DNA of 14,285 nt from Larix sibirica. Lineage: Eukaryota > Streptophyta > Pinopsida > Pinales > Pinaceae. The notes under the pieces are model-generated. The model worked only from the letters and a program-made list of their open reading frames with translations. It had not been told where the DNA came from and made no database searches. The stretch lies in the NCBI GenBank assembly GCA_004151065.3, contig NWUY0300002476.1, positions 6,002-20,286 on the forward strand. The letters are read 5' to 3'. Below, in pieces: positions 8,401 through 14,285 of this stretch (positions are counted from its first letter, which is position 1; the number at the start of each line of letters is the position of its first letter). The position numbers and the translations under genes are program-made.

Positions 8401-8791
8401 CTGAGAGGCTAGACTTAGCCAACCGGGCCTTAGACGGAAGCCCCTGATAGATCACCAACCAAGCAAACACTAGTAACTTATAGGAAAGCCGCATCAACCA
8501 AACACTGTGACATTGACGAATCCACCGCACCTCTGGATCTAACAAAACCCATCTCGCGTTGAGTACCGGCGAAAGGGGGTGACGTTGATGAAGAGATGTG
8601 TACATATGACGAGAATCATACTACAATAGCAGGAGACCAAAGCTTCACTACCAAGCTCTCCAAAAAGGCCCTGGCATACCAATGTTCATTTTGAACAAAT
8701 CTGACACTAGGAGATAGGGTTGTAGCTCCATGATCGCAGGGCGATCCAAGGCTAGTAGCCCAAACTCTTGAGCAAGCCTCAGAATCCCAAA
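8396..8791 (-). repeat. LINE internal tandem duplication, copy B
   Basis: This is the second copy of the segment at 7935-8395, joined on its right (5' in LINE sense) to the rest of ORF2 (KGIFHWHDLWD). Compared with copy A most differences are transitions, and copy B keeps CpG where A has TpG or CpA (for example CTCGCGTTGAGTACCGG against CTCGTGTTGAGTATCGA). This fits methyl-cytosine decay after duplication, with A the more decayed. Confidence 0.9.
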
Positions 8792-9384
8792 GATCATGCC
8801 AATGGAAGATACCCTTTCGATTCAGTTGTCTCTCCTAGTGATGGGGCAACTCTGTAATGCAGACCCCCTAGTCTCGCTAACTACAAATTGGGCGAGAGGC
8901 AATGTCCCACCCAACTTTGATACCCTCCCACTGCCACTGAACCAACTCGACCACCAACCTTGATGTCGTCCAAATATTCCTGAAGATAATCGAGCCCCCA
9001 ACATGAAACAAAGAGGGCGAGGAGATGATGTCACATAAGCCAAATTTGCTCCTGTATCCTGCCCTGGTGCTGAGTTGTCAAAATCTAGTGTCAAAAGAGA
9101 ATCTTCCACGATGCTGCACCCTCAAGACATTGAACCACCCACTTGGCTGCCAAAATATTTCCATATGTGGCCACATCAATCAATCATAACCCTCCATCAT
9201 CCTTGGGGATAGTGTAAGCATTCCATGCAACTAGGGGCAAACCTCTAGCCCCCCCGTACTATGACCAAAGATAAACTCTTGTAGAGAAAGAGAACAAAGA
9301 ACGTAGAATGACATTGGTCGAGTTTGGTGCATTTATTGGATGCCATTAGTTTGTTGTGTTTATCATTTATAACAAAAATGTTCT

Positions 9385-10922
9385 TTTACATCTCTCTNCG
9401 GAATTGTAGAGGACTGGGGAACCCTTCGAAAGTTGATGTGGTAAAAGACCTCCTCAAAATTGAAGCAATAGACATCCTCATGCTCCAAGAGACAAAAATA
9501 GAAGAGGAAACTCTTGTAGCTATAAGTAGATCGAAATGGAAGAAGAATATTGGAAAGGCTGTTAGCGCCAGAGGATCCTCTAGTGGGCTAGCCACGTTGT
9601 GGTCCAAAGATAAATTTAACTTGGAAAGTTCATTTTCTACCCAACACTGGATCTATACGGGCCTCTACCACATACAAAGTAAGTAAACCATCACATTATT
9701 TATTTTATATGTTCCTGATAACTATGCAAAAAAAAAATACTGCTAGGACACCTTATCAGACTTCCTGGATATTTATAAACCTCAGGATATCATTTTTGCT
9801 GGGGATTTTAACTTAGTTATGAACTCAAAGGAAAAAAATGGGGAAATAATGGAAGAGATTCCATGTTGCGTATGGTTGAAGATCTGATGTAGCAATGGGA
9901 TTTGGTGGACATAAATCCCAAGAGGGGGGATTACACATGGTCAAACAATAGAATGAGACCACATCACATTGCAGCTCTCCTTGACCACTTCTTAATTCAG
10001 AGCACGATCATCCTTGAAAATAAAATCATTCTTTCGAAAATTATACCCAACCTAACCTCTGATCACAAGCCTATCCTCCTTCATCTAAACAACGAGGAAT
10101 ATCTTGGACCAATTCCCTTTAGGTTCAATCCTCTATGGATTAAGCAGGAAGGTTTTGTAGAGGAATTCATCAAAGCTTGGGACATTCCTATCACGGGATC
10201 TTCAAGTTATGTATGGGAGTAGAAGCTTAAGAACACAAAACAGGCTTTAAAAAATTGGATCAAGAAAGTGACTAAGGGATCCACCGCTCATAGGAAGGAA
10301 GCTGTCCTGGAGTTGTCTTCTTTCCAGATGGAGATGGAAGGTCAAGACATAGCCTCCTCAAATCTGATCAATGAACAAGAGATCCAATCGAAAGTTTGCA
10401 GAACTCTTCGTCTTGAGAAAGAGCAATGGGGACTGAAATCGCGCAGTCTATGGTTACAGGATGGTGACTGTAACACTGCATATTTCCACCGTTAAGCAAA
10501 ATCCAGGACATTACCTAACCACATCTCTGAGATAAATACTGAAGAAGGTGAAGTGGAAAAAGGTATTGAAAAAATAAAAAAAAGTAGCAGAAGCTCACTT
10601 CAACGCCTTGTATACGGAGGACAATTACTACGACGAGGAGAACTCAACGAATTTTCTTGCTCAAATCCCAAATATTATCAGCTCGTTGGACAATCAAAAT
10701 ATTCTGAAGCCCTTCACCAAAAAAGAGATTTTCAAATTGATCTGGAATATGGAGACAGACAAATCCCCTAGACCTGACAGTTTTACAATTCACTTTTACA
10801 GAGCATGCTGGTCCATAATAAAAAAAATATCTCATTCACATGATAAGAGGATTTCACAAAAAAGCCAAGATGGGAGGTAACACTAACTCCACATTTCTTG
10901 CTTTGATACCCAAAGAAGTGAA
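9385..10922 (+). mobile_element. LINE (L1-type), 5' portion of ORF2
   Basis: On the plus strand this covers the start of LINE ORF2: the apurinic-endonuclease-like domain, the linker and the beginning of the reverse transcriptase. Blocks in order are NCRGLGNPSKVDVVKDLL, LMLQETKIEEE, STQHWIYT, LYVPDNY, AGDFNLV, GDYTWSNNR, LTSDHKPILL, IPFRFNPLW, LKSRSLWLQDGD, YFHR, LYTEDNYYDEEN, METDKSP, IHFYRACWSIIKK, NSTFLALIPKEVN. Similarity stops abruptly after IPKEVN (about 10922), in the first conserved block of the reverse transcriptase. The left end is within a few codons of the normal ORF2 start. Orientation is opposite to the LINE 3' part ending at 9350. Confidence 0.9.
9399..10922 (+). pseudogene. LINE ORF2 N-terminal part (endonuclease and RT start), decayed
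   Basis: The intact protein would nick target DNA (endonuclease) and prime reverse transcription. Visible endonuclease landmarks are the Asn of NCRG, Glu of LQET, Asp/Asn of AGDFN (9798-9812) and the Asp-His of SDHKPI (10058-10075). The usual LDRF is LDHF. The first frame is interrupted by TAA at 9684 and TAG at 9744. It shifts near the A run 9832-9838, then meets TAG at 9890, TAG at 10220 and TAA at 10493. It shifts again near the A runs 10569-10583, and once more at 10820-10827. In the reverse transcriptase the usual PGPDGF reads PRPDSF. It has no start codon in its own frame at the correct place and is inactive. Confidence 0.88.
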
Positions 10923-10929
10923 TAGTAAG

Positions 10930-10975
10930 AGGTCACATACATGAAATTTATCCTTTGTAGATTTGTATGTGACCT
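10930..10975. repeat. 12-bp perfect inverted repeat
   Basis: AGGTCACATACA (10930-10941) and TGTATGTGACCT (10964-10975) pair perfectly around a 22-base spacer. It begins eight bases beyond the last recognisable LINE codon. It could be a hairpin in the pre-insertion DNA or the end of another element; no function is implied. Confidence 0.85.
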
Positions 10976-11895
10976 ACAATCCCTTACAAATTTGTGTCTT
11001 CATGAAAAAATTGACCACCTCAAAGACTTCCATGGTAAATCTCGTTTGCGCAAGTCTCCCCTCAAACTTTTAGCAAAATAATGAAATAGTGATTAGGGTT
11101 TTTATTATAAACTTCCTTTACAAAAATGAAATTCCCACTCTTTTTCTCATTAAATACTTCAGTTCATTGATAAGAAACGTGCGTCACTGTTAATTTTGTT
11201 TTTCGGATTTTGATGCATCTTGATAGTAGTGCACACATGTGCGCTCTTTCGGAAAAAAATGCACCAATTTAATACAAATAACAAAATACAAATGTAAATA
11301 TTCGCTATTAAAATTTTGCAACTATTTTTTTTGGCGGAAGTTTTTACAAATGATAGTTCTTGGTGCTTATCATAATTTAGTGCACCGATGCATATTACAT
11401 TTATGTACACACCGATGTTGTAATGTGTATTAAACATATTGGTTTCATTAAAAGGCCCTTCAGATGTCTGTTTGAACTTAAAATGTAACTTGCATATCAA
11501 ACTTTCTTTTGATAATACATAGACAAATTACAATGCTTAATAGGATTAAAATGCTACATAAACTCACACCATGTACTTAAAAAATGGTTTCAAAAGTCCA
11601 ATTGAAGTTAAATTGTTATATGCTTTTTAAAATTTATTTTAAGAATGTAGACATGTATTCATTATTGATTTGGTTCAAATGTAAGGAGAAAACATTATAA
11701 TATAAAATGGTCAATTCTTCAAATTCCAACTCATTTCACGTTTTTCATAGTTCATCAAGTTCTCCCTTATCATTTGTAGTAAATTCATAATTTATTTATA
11801 CTTTGATTATTTAATGAAATTTATGTTATTTATGCACTTGCATGTGAATAATTATGTATTAAATTTTTAGGATCTTGATTCGAGAATGAGTTCAG
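10976..11895. other. Gene-free AT-rich stretch
   Basis: Strongly AT-rich, with no convincing coding frame. A minus-strand frame (11500-11159) is open for 113 codons but is low-complexity and resembles nothing. ATTAAATTTTTAG just before 11871 resembles a plant 3' splice site in front of the next frame, but no matching upstream exon is recognisable. Confidence 0.4.
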
Positions 11896-12417
11896 ATGCA
11901 CAAGATATTCCACAAAGATGAAAAACACCACATGCTCTTATCAAGAGCAAGATACTACAAGCAACTAGTAGGGGAAAATGGAGAGTTACTTTTCCCCAGT
12001 AATTGCAACATGCTATCTTCTAGCTATCATCTTGGTTCGACAACACTTCACTGTGAACTTGAACTCTTTTATGATAGCTCAGAAGTATGTGGTTGTTCAA
12101 AAAGCAAAGAGTTGAAGGAGAACCCTCGACGTTGCACACCGTCCCATTATATTAATGATAAAATGCCCAATGTTGATAGTCTAATACCTCCCACTCTGAA
12201 AAAACCAATAGGCATTATAGAAAAGACACATAGGAACATTTCCCTATGCTCCTTCTTTGAAAAGTTGGAAACTAAAACAACTATGTGTCATCCTAAATTG
12301 ACCAAACCATCTCCTTTTGTTGAGTCAACCAAGAGTTCTAGTGAGCCAACGTATGATATCAACACCACCCAAAACATATCTGCTAGGAGATTTATAAAGT
12401 TGTATGTGTTAAGATAA
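11896..12417 (+). CDS. Unrecognised 173-codon ORF, possibly a relict gene or exon
   Basis: This is the longest ATG-initiated frame in the window: ATG at 11896, TAA at 12415. I recognise no family. The peptide is hydrophilic, rich in Lys, Ser, Thr, Pro and Cys (motifs CGCSKSKE, RRCTPSHY), with no signal peptide or membrane segment. The same frame continues after the TAA for 58 more codons starting at ATG 12421 and for 57 after that, so the TAA may interrupt a longer ancestral protein. The ATG context is weak (C at -3), and a possible 3' splice site lies 25 bases upstream, so it may be an internal exon. There are no neighbours of known function. It might equally be transposon-derived. Confidence 0.4.
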   Translation: MHKIFHKDEKHHMLLSRARYYKQLVGENGELLFPSNCNMLSSSYHLGSTTLHCELELFYDSSEVCGCSKSKELKENPRRCTPSHYINDKMPNVDSLIPPTLKKPIGIIEKTHRNISLCSFFEKLETKTTMCHPKLTKPSPFVESTKSSSEPTYDINTTQNISARRFIKLYVLR

Positions 12418-12420
12418 AAA

Positions 12421-12597
12421 ATGTCGAAGTGCACACCAAGGTCGATTCAATTGTTGGAGGGTAGTGATGACTTCTCTCACATTGTCCATCTACACAGTAA
12501 AAGCGAAACCTATTACAACCACAATTACGCCAATTTTGATAACATGGCATATGTACTATTGACATGGCTTGACATGTGGTTTCCTATGCGGCAATGA
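12421..12597 (+). pseudogene. In-frame continuation of the unrecognised ORF (58 codons)
   Basis: ATG at 12421 follows the TAA at 12415 by three bases and lies in the same frame. It runs 58 codons to TGA at 12595-12597 (start MSKCTPRSIQ, end MWFPMRQ). Beyond that TGA the same frame stays open from 12598 to 12768 (57 codons, containing SIHRPHHVIKTLLYARK) until TAA at 12769. The simplest reading is one coding frame broken by point mutations, but the last part overlaps the start of the 96-bp array and may not be coding. No homology is claimed. Confidence 0.35.
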
Positions 12598-12643
12598 GTG
12601 TCTTATGTGTCCATCCACAGACCCCATCATGTCATCAAAACTC

Positions 12644-13300
12644 TTCTCTATGCTCGGAAAGTCATATTCGACCCAAATCTAAATTTTCCCCGCGAACAAC
12701 ACATATTAAATCCCTTTATCTCTTGTTGTAGATCTCCATCGTTCGTGACATTTACCTTTTCTGTAGGTTAATCATCCACATACCCCCACAAATGGTGTAG
12801 ATCACTCCTTGAAACCTCCATTGTGAAATATCAACCATTCATGAAATTCAACATGCTCGTCATCTAAGCGATGGTCCACCCCTGTGAATGGCGTAAATTC
12901 ATCCACACAACTTCTAACTTTCAATCCTATCCATTCACAACAATATTAATTGTTTGATGGGTAATAAGGGAGGGTCCCCACAAGTGATGTGGATCTCTCC
13001 ACGCACCTTTCAACTTTAAATCTAAGTCATTCATGACATTTAAACTTGATTGAGAGATAATATGATGGTCCTCCCCATGAACGATAAGGATTTCTTTGCG
13101 CATCTTTGATATTTCAATTGTGGCCATTCATGGCATTTTAACCTGCACGACCTTGACAGAATCAGTCCCCCCTCGTCCAATATTCAGGATATTCCCTTAG
13201 TATTATGCTGATCAATCCCAACCGTTCATGCACGGTGCCTCAGTCGTCACTATATGCACATCTGAGAATTTGAATCTTCCACCTAGACCATTCCGTCATG
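12644..13300. repeat. Degenerate tandem array, period about 96 bp
   Basis: A TTC(A/G)TGACATTT-like anchor recurs at 12742, 12838, 12934 (TTCACAACAAT), 13030, 13127 (TTCATGGCATTTT) and 13225 (TTCATGCACGG). Successive steps are 96, 96, 96, 97 and 98 bp. A second anchor, CCCCAC or CCCCATGAA followed by a GTGTAGATC or GTGGATC word and then CTCCACGCA, recurs inside each unit. A weaker unit in the same phase precedes 12742 (CCCCGCGAA at 12688), and a truncated one follows 13225. The period of 96 keeps frame, and a minus-strand frame (13127-12927) is open across two units, but the plus frame has a stop in every unit. Unit function is unknown. Confidence 0.8.
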
Positions 13301-13770
13301 ATGCCAACAAATACACTTAGCTTTGTTTTTGTCCTTCCACCTATGCACTCGTCCTATGCAGTTGATACACATCATACCCCTTTCCCACATTTATCCTCCA
13401 CATCACACCTCTGTCCGCATGGCATGGGTGGGGCCTGCCTCAAATTTTCCTTTTTTTTTCAAAATTTCATAAATATGTAAAATTTCAATTCCACATTTAT
13501 TGGCCACATGGGATTTACACATCACTTTTCCTCCATACTGAAACTTTTCTCCATCACTTAACATAATGAAATTTTACCACATATAGATCTATAAATTTTG
13601 AAACTTGTCCCCAATTTTTCTCAAACTAATCTACCATTCCTACTGGTGGACCTTAAGATTCAATACTCGACTCCATTAAAGCACCATTTGTTAGCTAAAA
13701 CCACAATTTTCATAGAATCATTTGGTCAAACACTTCATGTTACCATACAACCCAGTGCTACAACCAAGAG
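13301..13770. other. Stretch without a supported gene
   Basis: Pyrimidine-rich on the plus strand, with poly-T near 13450. Short ATG frames here are below what I would call. If the primer-binding site at 13772-13781 is real, this would be the 5' leader of a minus-strand LTR retroelement, but I see no gag. Confidence 0.35.
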
Positions 13771-13771
13771 A

Positions 13772-13781
13772 TCTGATACCA
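13772..13781 (-). other. Candidate retroelement primer-binding site (tRNA-iMet)
   Basis: The plus strand reads TCTGATACCA, matching ten bases of the 3' end of plant initiator tRNA-Met. So the minus strand carries TGGTATCAGA, the usual primer-binding site of many plant LTR retrotransposons. The next two positions (AT instead of GC) do not match. Ten bases can occur by chance, but the neighbouring context supports it. Confidence 0.45.
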
Positions 13782-13784
13782 CTC

Positions 13785-14285
13785 TATCATGTCCTCATCT
13801 ATCATTATGATTAAAGGAGGGGGTAAATACGAATTTCAAGATTCTAAATTATGCCATAGTGGTAATTATTCGAATTCATAAATAAGAAATGCATGTGAAA
13901 ATATGCGTATGTAAAACACAATGGAAATAAAAGTCTATCCACACACACACATCATGCATAAACATGTATATTTATCATAGGAAGAAAATAAAATCATTCC
14001 ACGTCCATAGACAAAGATAATACTTATCTTTTAATATAGAAGATTCAAGTATTTGGCTATGTAAGAGAGATTTTCTACCAAACCATAGATATCAGTCTTG
14101 GATAACACCCCCAAGGTGGGCATGAGGTCACCAGGGTGAAGGAAACACCTATAGGATTCTTTCTCTCAACCCATAACCCATTTTCTCTCATTCTTAGACA
14201 AAATTCCCACCTCTAATCCCATACAAGGATCTCACTCAATCATCCCAACCGTGGCACTCTTTTCCACTACCCCACACAACACAAG
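13785..14285 (-). mobile_element. Possible partial LTR of a minus-strand retrotransposon
   Basis: Just beyond the candidate primer-binding site the sequence reads CTCTATCATGTCC. In plant LTR elements of this arrangement the LTR edge lies a few bases from the site and ends TG/CA; here the expected TGTCATGTCC-type edge would need one G-to-A change. The region has no open frames, as expected of an LTR, and runs off the window end, so the other LTR edge cannot be seen. A (CA)6 run lies at 13940-13951. This is an inference from the primer-binding site. Confidence 0.35.

Larger units (their letters stand above)
7424..9350 (-). mobile_element. LINE (L1-type), 3' portion, with poly(A) tail
   Basis: Read on the minus strand this is the 3' part of a plant non-LTR retrotransposon: end of the reverse transcriptase region, C-terminal zinc-binding region, stop, 77-bp 3' UTR and an 18-nt tail (ten A, one C, seven A). 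Peptides typical of plant LINE ORF2 appear in order across shifting frames: RGLPLVAWN, IPKDDGGL, LIDV, ILAAKWVV, CLEGAASWK, KGIFHWHDLWD, FAWLVIYQGL, KARLAKS, PTCQRPE, DCRFSKDCWKF, LLAKGTRLIKDAKKLDP. The right boundary near 9350 abuts the 5' part of a LINE on the opposite strand. The catalytic palm with the YADD-type motif is absent. An internal tandem duplication adds about 400 bp. The family assignment is secure; the exact clade is not. Confidence 0.88.
7519..9350 (-). pseudogene. LINE ORF2 C-terminal part (RT thumb and zinc-binding region), decayed
   Basis: The protein once encoded here formed the C-terminal portion of the LINE endonuclease/reverse transcriptase, which copies element RNA at the target site. 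Minus-strand conserved blocks run from RGLPLVAWN (near 9225-9245) through KGIFHWHDLWD (about 8790-8820) to FAWLVIYQGL (twice, near 7980-8010 and 8440-8470) and PTCQRPE (near 7910-7930). The C-terminus FRKKLG ends in TAG at 7519-7521. The blocks lie in all three frames, with stops inside LIDV and elsewhere. The last uninterrupted frame is 7779-7519. In the CxxC...HxxxxC-type zinc-binding stretch the first Cys is replaced (LFPTCQRPE) and the His region is shifted out of frame. It is certainly inactive. Confidence 0.85.

Noticed and set aside
8822-9109. 95-codon minus-strand frame
   Set aside because: It is an out-of-frame reading of the LINE ORF2; the conserved peptides (WKILF, KGIFHWHDLWD) lie in other frames.
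10644-10835. Minus-strand 63-codon frame
   Set aside because: Antisense shadow of the plus-strand LINE reverse transcriptase start.
11159-11500. 113-codon minus-strand frame in AT-rich DNA
   Set aside because: Low-information Asn-, Ile- and Lys-rich peptide, no homology recognised, and an overlapping plus-strand frame is also open.
12927-13127. 66-codon minus-strand frame across two 96-bp units
   Set aside because: A period divisible by three lets a frame stay open across units by chance; neighbouring units are closed.
1-14285. CRISPR array, bacterial operon, virus or toxin system
   Set aside because: No spacer-repeat structure, no ribosome-binding-site spaced genes, and no viral or toxin proteins recognised; the retroelement content is that of a plant nuclear genome.

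Overview
The window looks like an intergenic, repeat-rich stretch of a large plant nuclear genome. It is AT-rich, has no compact gene order, and no bacterial-style operons. The only protein families I can name with confidence are plant L1-type LINE endonuclease and reverse transcriptase relics. From memory, unverified, the peptides resemble LINE ORF2 proteins of conifers such as Taxus, so a gymnosperm is possible, but I would not go beyond seed plant. I see no intact known host gene, no rRNA or tRNA gene, no CRISPR array and no virus.

Layout. 1-320: a short minus-strand frame carrying three in-frame 42-bp repeats. 320-7420: mostly featureless AT-rich DNA broken by many small tandem duplications (29, 49, 27, 35, 82 and 25 bp units). 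It also holds two diverged copies of an unclassified dispersed repeat (about 1119-1580 and 5267-5915) and a possible SINE relic near 3055-3255. 7424-9350: the 3' part of a LINE on the minus strand, with C-terminal ORF2 and zinc-binding region, 3' UTR, a perfect stem-loop and a poly(A) tail, with an old internal tandem duplication of about 400 bp. 9385-10922: the 5' part of a LINE of apparently the same kind on the plus strand, from the start of the endonuclease to the start of the reverse transcriptase. The two halves are head to head, with the reverse transcriptase core missing. That is the geometry expected of a 5'-inverted (twin-primed) LINE insertion. 10976-11895: AT-rich, nothing recognised. 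11896-12768: an unrecognised plus-strand frame (173 codons, then 58 and 57 more behind single stops). About 12644-13300: a degenerate tandem array with a period of about 96 bp. 13772-14285: a tRNA-iMet-type primer-binding site on the minus strand next to what may be a partial LTR.

The genes do not work together as a system. The window records retroelement insertion, decay by apparent C-to-T changes and A-run frameshifts, and repeated local duplication. The observations most worth following are the inverted LINE with its 3' stem-loop, the 96-bp array and the unrecognised relict frame leading into it.
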